Below are positions 24,596 through 31,528 of a stretch of 38,958 bases of DNA, one piece after another. Made by a program: the position numbers and the translations under genes. Every line of letters starts with the position of its first letter. Position 1 is the stretch's first letter. The notes beneath the pieces were generated by a model. It made no database searches. It had not been told where the DNA came from and saw only the letters and a list, made by a program, of their open reading frames with translations. Source of the DNA: UBA6120 sp964495145 (lineage in GTDB: Bacteria > Bacillota_I > Bacilli_A > RFN20 > CAG-826); NCBI GenBank assembly GCA_964495145.1, contig CAZBUP010000012.1, forward strand, positions 1-38,958, read 5' to 3'.

Positions 24596-25784
24596 GGGTA
24601 GCCTCGGTTTTTTCAGAAGATGGTGTCAATTTCAAATAAGTGCGCTTCCATGTGCTCTTATTGCTTTTCTTGGCGATGTATAACCCTTCGTCGGCCAGCC
24701 GATAGAAAGTATCGAAGGTGGTGTCCTTATTGGGAACGAGCGTCACCACGCCGATGGAAACCGTAAGCATCAGCTTTTTGGCGGTGAACGGCGTTGCCGA
24801 TATCACTTTGCAAACGGCATTGAGATATTGGCTCGATTCACTATCGTCGGATTCGACCATGATCGAGGCGAATTCGTCGCCGCCGAAGCGTCCGAATACT
24901 TGCTTTTCGACCATGGTTTGCTTGATTAAGGCCGCTAACTCAAACAAGACTTGGTCGCCCGTCATGTGGCCGTGGGTATCGTTGATATCCTTGAAATTGT
25001 CGATGTCGAGCATCCAAACCGAAACCGGGGTCCCGTCTTCGCGACTTTTGTTGATGATCTTTTGGACCTGTGCCAAAAAGGTTTGGCGATTGTAGACTTG
25101 AGTCAATTGGTCGATCGTGGCCGCCTCGATCAAAACGGCGTCGGTTTTTTGTTTCGTCAGTAAGATGAACCCGATGTTGACGGTCATCATATGGGCAAAC
25201 AGGGCGGTGAAGCTCAGTTGATTGAACCAATGGGCGGATAAAAGAGAATAGTCGAGTAACTCGAAATAGGCATTGAAGGCGCGGAAACCCAAAAATCCGA
25301 CCAAGATGATGTGAATGATGGCAATCAAAGTCTGCAAATGGCTACGTTTGGGATCGGTCAAATAGGTATAGATGGTCCCTGTCAGCAGCAAAGCGCTGAA
25401 GAAAGCAAAGACAAAGGTTCGGTTAGCCTCGGTGTTAAGCCAAAAATACGTGACCAAAAAGGCGACGATACCCACCAGGGTGGTCGTCAAATAAGTAATC
25501 CTAAGCCCGCCTTTGAAAGGACGTTTGACTTGAATGAGAGCGATGGTTTCGAACATGATGGCGACTAAAAGAATCGTATTGCCAAACAAGACCGACACGA
25601 AATCGGGTACGTAATCGCGAAGCAACAAGAGGATAAAGCCAATCGCTTGCAAAGCCTTGGCCATAAAAAACGCCTTCTTGCAGGGCGTCTCAGCTAGATT
25701 GAAGTGATAAGCCAACATGAAAGCCCCGGTCAAGAAGTTACCGATGACGATCAAGATGATGACGGTCGCCACATTGATTAACAT
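24588..25784 (-). CDS. Membrane diguanylate cyclase (GGDEF)
   Basis: A 398-residue protein with about seven predicted N-terminal membrane segments (residues 1-215, a 7TM-type sensor module) and a GGDEF domain (about 220-375). The domain is intact: DQLTQVYNRQTF, MLDIDNFKDINDTHGHMTGDQVL, GRFGGDEF and TVSIGVVTL. No RxxD inhibitory site precedes GGDEF, so product inhibition is not expected. It should make c-di-GMP from GTP, opposing the EAL protein encoded two genes downstream. AAGAGGTG lies upstream of the ATG. It is the first gene of the trio. Confidence 0.93.
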   Translation of the reverse strand: MLINVATVIILIVIGNFLTGAFMLAYHFNLAETPCKKAFFMAKALQAIGFILLLLRDYVPDFVSVLFGNTILLVAIMFETIALIQVKRPFKGGLRITYLTTTLVGIVAFLVTYFWLNTEANRTFVFAFFSALLLTGTIYTYLTDPKRSHLQTLIAIIHIILVGFLGFRAFNAYFELLDYSLLSAHWFNQLSFTALFAHMMTVNIGFILLTKQKTDAVLIEAATIDQLTQVYNRQTFLAQVQKIINKSREDGTPVSVWMLDIDNFKDINDTHGHMTGDQVLFELAALIKQTMVEKQVFGRFGGDEFASIMVESDDSESSQYLNAVCKVISATPFTAKKLMLTVSIGVVTLVPNKDTTFDTFYRLADEGLYIAKKSNKSTWKRTYLKLTPSSEKTEATHA

Positions 25785-25905
25785 TGCGCTTTACACCTCT
25801 TATTAATTATTCTAACAACTATTAGCCATAAACGCGCATACAAGATGGGTTTGTCAAGGCCTCGAACAGCATAAAGGCCCGGCGATCATTTATAAAGAAT
25901 TGTGC

Positions 25906-27201
25906 TTAGGATTGGTGATAATCTTCGATCTTACCGGCTTTGACGATATAGGGATAGTACTTGCCTAATAACCGTTTAGGAACCTCGGCATCGATGGTGA
26001 TCACTTCGTCCCCGTAATCGGCGCTGAGGATGCGTCCTTCGGTTTCCAGTTCGCCCACCAGGGCGCTGGCGGCGTAAGGCAAGCACAGCACCACTTCCTC
26101 ATAAAAGCGGTCCATTTGTTGGCTGATGGCTTCTAGGAGCGCGTCAAAGCCGGCGCCCGTCAAGGCGGAAATGTCCATGGTGTCAAATCCGAGCGGCAAC
26201 ACGTTTTGTCCCAAGATATCGATTTTATTGCGAACGTAGATAATCGGCGTTTCGACGACCCCGATATCGGCCAAAGCTTGATTGACGACCTCGATTTGGA
26301 CGAGGGCTTCCCGCGAAGAACCGTCAAACACGTGCAAGATCAAATCGGCTTCGGTGATTTCTTCCAAAGTCGACCGGAAAGCGGCAATCAAATGAGCGGG
26401 CATCGACCGGACGAACCCGACCGTATCCACGGCCACGAACGTGCGATGGTTGCTTAAAACAATGGCGCGGGCCGCGGTCTCCAGCGTGGCGAAGAGCCGA
26501 TCTTCTTCATAAGCTTTCTTCTTCTGGGTCTCGGCTTGGCGCGATGAAGACGTCAGGCGGTTGAGCAAGGTCGATTTTCCGGCATTGGTGTAGCCGACGA
26601 TGGCCACGACGTAGACGCCGGATTCGCTTCGCTTCTTGCGTTGGACCCGGCGCTGGCGCACGATGGCCGCCAACGCGCGCCGATCGCGGATGATGTTATC
26701 GTGCAGGCGCCGGCGTTCGAGTTCCAGTTTTTGCTCGCCCGGCCCCCCAATGGTTGAGGTGGCCCCGCGTTGCCGCGACAGTTCCCGGTACTGGCCGATG
26801 ATGCGCGGCAGCATGTACTGGTCACGGGCCAGCGACACCTGCAATTTGGCGACTGGCGTGTGGGCTCTTTGCTCAAATATTTCCAAGATGACCATGGTGC
26901 GGTCCAGCACCTTGATGTCCAAGGCGGCTTCCAGGTTTCTAAAATGCACGGGTGACAGTTCTTGGTCGAAAATGACGACTTCAGCTTTGGTTGTGCCTAG
27001 GGATTGCTTGATTTCCTCGACTTTGCCGCGGCCAATCAAAAAACTCGGCGTGGGTTTCTCCCCGCGTTGGACGAGGGTGGCCACCGTTTCATAACCGCAG
27101 GAAGCGGCCAACTCTTTGAGTTCGTCGAGCGATTCTTCGAATTGGTGGTCGCCCGGAAGTTGCAATCCAATTAAAATGGCAAGTTTGTTTTCCATAATCA
27201 T
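25906..27201 (-). CDS. hflX: Ribosome-splitting GTPase HflX
   Basis: A 431-residue HflX, a GTPase that splits stalled or hibernating 70S ribosomes, often under heat stress. Residues 1-190 are the HflX N-terminal domain (PSFLIGRGKVEEI, VVIFDQELSPVHFRNLE, LDRTMVILEIFEQRAHT, GGPGEQKLELERRRL). The G domain follows: GYTNAGKST (G1), DTVGFVRSMP (G3), RNKIDI (G4) and SALTG (G5), with a short C-terminal domain. Start could be 27201 or the ATG two codons later (27195). The upstream membrane-protein gene ends 4 nt before it, so translation is probably coupled. Confidence 0.96.
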   Translation of the reverse strand: MIMENKLAILIGLQLPGDHQFEESLDELKELAASCGYETVATLVQRGEKPTPSFLIGRGKVEEIKQSLGTTKAEVVIFDQELSPVHFRNLEAALDIKVLDRTMVILEIFEQRAHTPVAKLQVSLARDQYMLPRIIGQYRELSRQRGATSTIGGPGEQKLELERRRLHDNIIRDRRALAAIVRQRRVQRKKRSESGVYVVAIVGYTNAGKSTLLNRLTSSSRQAETQKKKAYEEDRLFATLETAARAIVLSNHRTFVAVDTVGFVRSMPAHLIAAFRSTLEEITEADLILHVFDGSSREALVQIEVVNQALADIGVVETPIIYVRNKIDILGQNVLPLGFDTMDISALTGAGFDALLEAISQQMDRFYEEVVLCLPYAASALVGELETEGRILSADYGDEVITIDAEVPKRLLGKYYPYIVKAGKIEDYHQS

Positions 27202-27204
27202 ATT

Positions 27205-27915
27205 TTAGCAGTGCTCCGGCTTTGGCGGGACTTTGGCCGCCATTTTTCGTTTCACGGCGATGCCGAGAGCCCTTAAGGAAAAAGCAATCAGCATCACCAC
27301 CAAGAATAATAATAACGACCAATAAACGACGCCGATTCCATTTTGATTGATGGTGAACCAACCGTAGGTTTCATAATCCATGAAGAAATACGGCGCCACG
27401 CTTCCATCGGGCGGGAATCGCCATCCGATCCAATTGCAGACGGCGACGAACAAGACGTAATATAGCGGCGGGATCAGCGCCATGGCGATTTCCGATTGCT
27501 CAATCGGATAGCCGAAGTCGAACATGGCAAAGTCGACGATGGCGATGATCGGCGCAATCAAATGCAAGGTCAAACTGGTGACCGAAATCGAATAATCCAA
27601 GGGCAGGACCGGGAATAGCAAGAGGCCGAACACCAAAAAGGTCAAGGTCAGGCTGACCGTGAAGATGAATTTGACCCGGATCCATTTTTGAGACAAGAAC
27701 CCCTTCCCCTTTTTCAAGCGAACGATGTCGTTTGCGGCGAACAAGGCCAAAATCAAGATCACCCAAATGTTGCTTTGAAGCGTGAAAAACAGGAGCGACT
27801 GCGGCCCACCGATGCCGGTGGGAGCAGCCAAGACCGAAAACAGGACCCCGACCAAACCAACCGCGACGCCCGATGACTTCAAGACGATGGATGACACGAT
27901 CGTTTTGCGATTCAT
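27205..27915 (-). CDS. Pr6Pr (FAR-17a/AIG1-like) family membrane protein
   Basis: About 236 residues, six predicted membrane helices. The pattern FFTLQSNIWVILILALFA, LHLIAPIIAIVDFAMFD and ALIPPLYYVLFVAVCNWIGW...DYETYGW matches bacterial Pr6Pr-family proteins, distant relatives of androgen-induced protein 1. The conserved Thr and His sit in the expected helices; a hydrolase role known for the animal relatives is not established for bacteria. Start at 27915 (ATGAATCGC) has GGGTAGG close upstream. It begins 4 nt after the preceding membrane-protein gene and ends just before hflX, forming a three-gene operon. Confidence 0.75.
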   Translation of the reverse strand: MNRKTIVSSIVLKSSGVAVGLVGVLFSVLAAPTGIGGPQSLLFFTLQSNIWVILILALFAANDIVRLKKGKGFLSQKWIRVKFIFTVSLTLTFLVFGLLLFPVLPLDYSISVTSLTLHLIAPIIAIVDFAMFDFGYPIEQSEIAMALIPPLYYVLFVAVCNWIGWRFPPDGSVAPYFFMDYETYGWFTINQNGIGVVYWSLLLFLVVMLIAFSLRALGIAVKRKMAAKVPPKPEHC

Positions 27916-27919
27916 ATTC

Positions 27920-28336
27920 CTACCCCAAAAAGGCGAACCATGGTTCCACCAAAGCGACCACGTCCAAGAAAGCCAGGGCGACATTGGCGCCGATCAGCGC
28001 CGCGCCATACGCCACGAATGAAAGGGTCAACGCTTTCTTCTTGGCTTTGAAAACTTGATACAAGTTAATGCCTATCGAAATCAGTCCCAAAGGGATAGTC
28101 ACCGGCAAAAGGCCATGGGCCCACACGTAGGCGATGGTGCCGAAGGGATTTTCATATCCGCCGCCCTCCACCGACACATATCCAAAGGCCAGTAGCGTCG
28201 TTAAGACGGCCACCAGCAGGATCGATAATAGATACAACGAGAGATGGATGAACACGTCAAAGCCGTACTGCCACGGCTTTTTGTCGGGATGGTAGCGAAG
28301 GCCAAACATTTGTTTGATAATCGAAAGCAATTCCAT
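27920..28336 (-). CDS. Small membrane protein of unknown function
   Basis: About 138 residues with three predicted membrane segments (IHLSLYLLSILLVAVLTTLLAFGY, IAYVWAHGLLPVTIPLGLISIGI and LSFVAYGAALIGANVALAF). No family was recognised. No Shine-Dalgarno precedes it. A TATAAT at 28348-28343 sits 7 nt before the ATG at 28336, which would make the transcript leaderless; an ATG at 28354 is an alternative start. It is the first gene before the Pr6Pr and hflX genes. Confidence 0.6.
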   Translation of the reverse strand: MELLSIIKQMFGLRYHPDKKPWQYGFDVFIHLSLYLLSILLVAVLTTLLAFGYVSVEGGGYENPFGTIAYVWAHGLLPVTIPLGLISIGINLYQVFKAKKKALTLSFVAYGAALIGANVALAFLDVVALVEPWFAFLG

Positions 28337-28395
28337 ACAGCGATTATAAATCATTTAACCATATCGACCGTTCATAAACATCGTTTTTCGGTCAA

Positions 28396-28410
28396 GTGAA
28401 AGCGTTTCTA
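28396..28410 (+). promoter_or_regulatory. Possible cre-like palindrome
   Basis: GTGAAAGCGTTTCTA contains the symmetric core GAAAGCGTTTC and departs from the cre consensus at two positions. It lies in the intergenic region about 60 nt upstream of the membrane-protein/hflX operon. Whether it works is unknown. Confidence 0.3.
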
Positions 28411-28420
28411 GCCAAAAAGC

Positions 28421-28447
28421 ATAAAGAAAACCGCCCTTAAGGCGGTT
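28421..28447 (-). terminator. Rho-independent terminator after the XRE operon
   Basis: AACCGCC and GGCGGTT make a 7-bp GC-rich stem with a 5-nt loop, followed on the minus strand by TTCTTTAT. It lies 25 nt after the stop of the 82-residue protein. Confidence 0.75.
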
Positions 28448-28472
28448 ATAGGCATCGTCTTGTTCAGTTCGT

Positions 28473-28721
28473 CTATAGGCGAATCAAAACATAGGTTCCG
28501 TCCGAACTCTTGACTTCGACGAGATTGAAATGGCCATGTCGCTTAATGAAGCGCCGCAATGCCTTGATGGCCTTCGGCATTAAAGAACCGAGGGCTTTAA
28601 AGTCAAAGGAAGCCTTGCTACGCTTGTTCAACGCGGAGTAGATTACCCGCCACTTCAACACGCCCGTGGGAAGCCACAGCCGAATCTTGGGCCCCTCTTT
28701 TGGGAACACCTTGACGGTCAT
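28473..28721 (-). CDS. Small protein related to the C-terminal domain of its upstream XRE neighbour
   Basis: 82 residues, no signal peptide. It has the layout of the C-terminal domain of the upstream regulator: a strand G-x-K/R-I/V-R-L-x-LP-x-x-x-LK, a variable helical middle and a final strand LVEVKSSDGTYVLIRL, against LVEIDSADGDHVEILVA in the regulator. It is rich in Lys and Arg. The genes share a 1-nt overlap, so they are translationally coupled and the two proteins may interact. Function is unknown. Confidence 0.7.
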   Translation of the reverse strand: MTVKVFPKEGPKIRLWLPTGVLKWRVIYSALNKRSKASFDFKALGSLMPKAIKALRRFIKRHGHFNLVEVKSSDGTYVLIRL

Positions 28722-29212
28722 TAGGCCACCAATATTTCGACGTGATCGCCGTCGGCCGAATCGATTTCGACCAATTTGCCGATGACCCCTTGTTCGATTA
28801 AGGCCATGACTTGCTTGAAATCGATGTTCTTCAATGCTTCGTTACCGTTAATCTGCGGCATGTTGAGTCCGGAATCGGCCACGATCTTCAAGAGCGGGAC
28901 CGGCAGGTTAATGCGGACGCGGTCGCCGTCATTGGAATCGACGGTGATTCGCAAGACCATGTGATTGAGGTCCTTGCGCTGTTCTTCGGGAACGAGCGTC
29001 GGCGTTTCCTTGGCCTTGCCGACCAACTCATCGACCGTGACCCCGAGCACTTCCGACAAGGTCAAGAGCCCGTCGATGTCGGGATACGAGGCGTCGCATT
29101 CCCATTTGGATACGGCTTGGGGCGAGACGTGGACCTTGTCGGCGATGTCTTCCTGGGTCAAGCCCTTCTCTTTTCTAATCCGCGCGAGGCGGGTGCCAAA
29201 ACTTTCTTTCAT
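28721..29212 (-). CDS. XRE-family regulator with C-terminal LP..LK domain
   Basis: A 163-residue protein. Residues 6-62 are a Cro/C1-type helix-turn-helix (LARIRKEKGLTQEDIADKVHVSPQAVSKWE), very like Bacillota XRE regulators. After a linker (about 66-80), residues 85-163 form a domain with VRINLPVPLLKIV and LVEIDSADGDHVEILV, seen in many small Bacillota proteins of unknown role and repeated in the downstream 82-residue protein. RBS AGGAGG lies 8 nt before the ATG. Autoregulation is common in such genes but not demonstrated here. Confidence 0.9.
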   Translation of the reverse strand: MKESFGTRLARIRKEKGLTQEDIADKVHVSPQAVSKWECDASYPDIDGLLTLSEVLGVTVDELVGKAKETPTLVPEEQRKDLNHMVLRITVDSNDGDRVRINLPVPLLKIVADSGLNMPQINGNEALKNIDFKQVMALIEQGVIGKLVEIDSADGDHVEILVA

Positions 29213-29264
29213 GTGATTGTCCTCCTTGTTTTTGACGAGTAAATTGTAAGGTTAATGCACCCCA

Positions 29265-29270
29265 ATTATA
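29265..29270 (-). promoter_or_regulatory. Predicted -10 box of the XRE operon
   Basis: TATAAT on the minus strand about 50 nt before the XRE start codon. No good -35 is visible at 17 nt, which could mean activator dependence. Copies of GGTTG in both orientations (TTGGTTG, CAACCA, TTGGTTG) lie upstream at about 29315-29340 and may be an operator. Confidence 0.4.
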
Positions 29271-29400
29271 AGCGACTGAAAGTTGAATCGCGTCTATTTT
29301 CTAGATTGTTGGTTGTATATTCAATCAACCATTGGTTGTGTGAGACCAATATCCTCGCGATGCATTATTTGATAAAAACTAACGATAATCGCGTCTATGA

Positions 29401-29430
29401 CAATAAAAAAGAAGGGTCGAGCCCTTCTTT
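29401..29430 (-). terminator. Rho-independent terminator after the DUF975 gene
   Basis: AAGAAGGG and CCCTTCTT form an 8-bp stem with a 5-nt loop followed on the minus strand by TTTTTATTG. It lies 23 nt after the DUF975 stop. Confidence 0.8.
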
Positions 29431-29452
29431 TAGCGGAGTATGATCAATCAAA

Positions 29453-30049
29453 TCAGCGGATTTCTTTGATATCGACGACTTCGACGTGCCGTTGCTCTTT
29501 CAAATCCTTGAAGAATTCGTAATGGGCGACTTCGTATTTCGGCATGACCCACAGGAGCAAGACCCCAAAGGTCAAGGCCGAGAGGATGAACCAGCCGATG
29601 TAGCTGATTTCGAGGCAGAACAGCCGCCACTTGTGGCCCTGCATCATATCTTGGCTGCGCTTCAAGGCCTCGAGCGGGTCGAGTTGCGGCTCTTCTTCCA
29701 GCAAGTACATGCTCATGGAATAGGCGTAGTGTTTGACGAGGCCGGGAATCACGAATAGAAGCGCCCACAAGAAAGTGAAGACCGTCTTAAGGATCCACAC
29801 GATCATGGCGGCCACGAAGTTGTCGATGCCCTTGAAGAGCACGTCGACTTCGACTTTCTCCCCTTTCGAGACCGCTTTGGCGAATTTGACTAATCCTAGC
29901 GTAAGGGGACCCAATAAAACGAACTCGCCGACGACCGTTCCTAGGGCGACCGACGAGATCACGAGGAAAACCAAATAGATGATAACCGAATTGGTCATCT
30001 GGGCATTGACTTTTTCGTTGGCGACACGGCGGAAATCACTGGCGTTCAT
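29453..30049 (-). CDS. DUF975 family membrane protein
   Basis: A 198-residue integral membrane protein typical of DUF975 in Bacillota: membrane segments around VIIYLVFLVISSVALGTVV, IVWILKTVFTFLWALLFVIPG and YIGWFILSALTFGVLLLWVMP, the motif GIDNFVAAM, the loop VIPGLVKHYAYSMSMYLLEE and the cytoplasmic EALKRSQDMMQGHKWRLF. Role unknown. GAGGT precedes the ATG and lies within the end of the Rieske gene; only 3 nt separate the two genes. Confidence 0.9.
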   Translation of the reverse strand: MNASDFRRVANEKVNAQMTNSVIIYLVFLVISSVALGTVVGEFVLLGPLTLGLVKFAKAVSKGEKVEVDVLFKGIDNFVAAMIVWILKTVFTFLWALLFVIPGLVKHYAYSMSMYLLEEEPQLDPLEALKRSQDMMQGHKWRLFCLEISYIGWFILSALTFGVLLLWVMPKYEVAHYEFFKDLKEQRHVEVVDIKEIR

Positions 30050-30052
30050 GTT

Positions 30053-30382
30053 CTATACCTCAATAAACACATCGCCGTCGGCGATGAGCGTTTTAAATGT
30101 CTTGATGGTTTGTTGGTCGGGGTTTGGCACTAAAAATTTGGCTTTCGGGCTCGGGACGACTTGGCCGGTTTTGACATCGACTTGAAGGCCGTGCTCCTTG
30201 CATCGGATGACGCCGTTTTCATATATACCGGGCGATAAGGGCATGCCTTTGTGGGGGCATTTGTCGTTGATGGCGTAGGCCTCCCCTTCGTGGGCGACGA
30301 CGAGAATCGGCCGCTCATTGATGAGGACGCGCATTTTCCCTTGGCTGAGAAGTGCTGACCAGGAGCAGACTTTATGTTTCAT
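30053..30382 (-). CDS. Rieske [2Fe-2S] ferredoxin-like protein
   Basis: A 109-residue stand-alone Rieske protein. The cluster ligands are Cys42 and His44 (CPHKG) and Cys61 and His64 (CKEHG), 16 residues apart as in NirD and ferredoxin-type Rieske proteins. The CPHKGMPLSPG box and a GLQVDVKTGQ strand complete the fold. No membrane segment, so a cytoplasmic electron-transfer or sensing protein. No oxygenase or reductase gene lies near it, so its partner is unknown. RBS GAGGT is 6 nt from the ATG. Middle gene of a three-gene run. Confidence 0.9.
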   Translation of the reverse strand: MKHKVCSWSALLSQGKMRVLINERPILVVAHEGEAYAINDKCPHKGMPLSPGIYENGVIRCKEHGLQVDVKTGQVVPSPKAKFLVPNPDQQTIKTFKTLIADGDVFIEV

Positions 30383-30426
30383 TCACATACCTCGATGATG
30401 ATATTTTATCACGCGGATTGGGATTT

Positions 30427-30804
30427 TCATCTGACGTTAACTTCGGGATTTTCGCTTTTCAGTTCGAAATGGAACGAAGCGTTCAAGCCGATGGCCCGGA
30501 TCCGGTAATAGCCCGCTTCCAAGTAGATGATTTTTCCGCTTTCGGCGCCCGCTTCGCTCAATACGGTGATTTCTTTCTGGCGGGAAACGGCCACGAGCTT
30601 CATCTTCCCGGCATCGGTAACGGCCGTCAGTTGGTACCTTTGACGCCCCTTGACTCGCAGAAACCCGATGTTGGCTAAACCTGTAAAAGATTTAACGTTG
30701 GCGGTCAAGCGGCCTTTGTGACTGAATGCCATGAAAAGCAGCGCCCGCTTGTAGTTGACAATCCCAGCGATCTTCTTATCGTCGGCGAACATTGTTTCAT
30801 CCAT
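30427..30804 (-). CDS. Uncharacterised beta-rich protein
   Basis: 125 residues, no signal peptide or membrane segment, strongly alternating hydrophobic/polar pattern suggesting beta sheet (RYQLTAVTDAGKMKLVAVS, EITVLSEAG, GYYRIRAIGLNASFHFEL). No family recognised. AAAGGGG lies 10 nt upstream of the ATG. Probably first gene of the run with the Rieske and DUF975 genes, 44 nt before the former. Confidence 0.6.
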   Translation of the reverse strand: MDETMFADDKKIAGIVNYKRALLFMAFSHKGRLTANVKSFTGLANIGFLRVKGRQRYQLTAVTDAGKMKLVAVSRQKEITVLSEAGAESGKIIYLEAGYYRIRAIGLNASFHFELKSENPEVNVR

Positions 30805-30944
30805 AAGGCCATATCCCCTTTCATGAGGCGATTTTCACGATGTAACCCATTACATGACCAAGAAATTAAATGAAAGAACCATTAATATTTTGCCACTAAC
30901 ATGATAGAATAAAGCAAATAAAAAGAGAGAGATAATATGATAAC

Positions 30945-31502
30945 ATGTCGCGCATCATTGTAATCGCTGGCGATTTGGCATCCGGCAAATCGACCTTAGC
31001 GAAAAACTTGTCGGCTCATTTCAAGATTCCTTTCTTCACGAAGGAGGGCGTCAAGGAACTGCTGGCGGAGGAAATTGAATTCAGCGATCGGACCGACAAC
31101 AAGAAATTGTCGAATGCGGCCCTCAAGATCCTGGTTCACATCCTCGACCGGGTGACCGCGGTCCAGGGCGGCGTCATCCTGGAAGCCAATTTCCATAAAT
31201 CCGAGCTTGAGAAAATCAAACGCGAATGCGAACTCAAGCAAACCGAAGTCATCCTATTGTATTTGACCGGGGATATCGATGTGCTCTATGAGCGCTTCAT
31301 GTACCGAGAATATTACCTGAATCGTCACCCGGTGCACCTGACCCATCCGCTCCAGGATGTGGATGAATTTGAAAACTACGTCATGAAATGGCGAAGCGAA
31401 GAGGAAGTCTTGCCGCGCCACTACATCGACGTTACCAATTGCGACCGCGAAGTGATCTTCGCCAAAGCGCTCGAAACCTTAAATCAAATCGACAGTAAAT
31501 AA
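30945..31502 (+). CDS. P-loop kinase (AAA_33/zeta-toxin-like)
   Basis: 185 residues. Walker A is GDLASGKST (9-17). Then a substrate-binding-like FFTKEGVKELLAEEI, VILEANFH and a lid-like MYREYYLNRH, as in small-molecule kinases of the AAA_33 type (shikimate- or gluconate-kinase-like fold). The phosphate acceptor is unknown. A TAGAAT (30905-30910) is a likely -10; GAGAGAG is a weak ribosome site. The EF-G-like gene follows after 26 nt, so the two may form an operon. Confidence 0.8.
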   Translation: MSRIIVIAGDLASGKSTLAKNLSAHFKIPFFTKEGVKELLAEEIEFSDRTDNKKLSNAALKILVHILDRVTAVQGGVILEANFHKSELEKIKRECELKQTEVILLYLTGDIDVLYERFMYREYYLNRHPVHLTHPLQDVDEFENYVMKWRSEEEVLPRHYIDVTNCDREVIFAKALETLNQIDSK

Positions 31503-31528
31503 TTTATTCACATAGAGAGGAATCACCT

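Noticed and set aside
25852..25857. TTGACA upstream of the GGDEF gene as a promoter -35
   Set aside because: Only a poor GTTTAT lies at 18 nt; no convincing -10, so not listed as a promoter.
29255..29443. 62-codon plus-strand open frame in the XRE/DUF975 intergenic region
   Set aside because: No ribosome site, overlaps the XRE promoter and runs through the DUF975 terminator.
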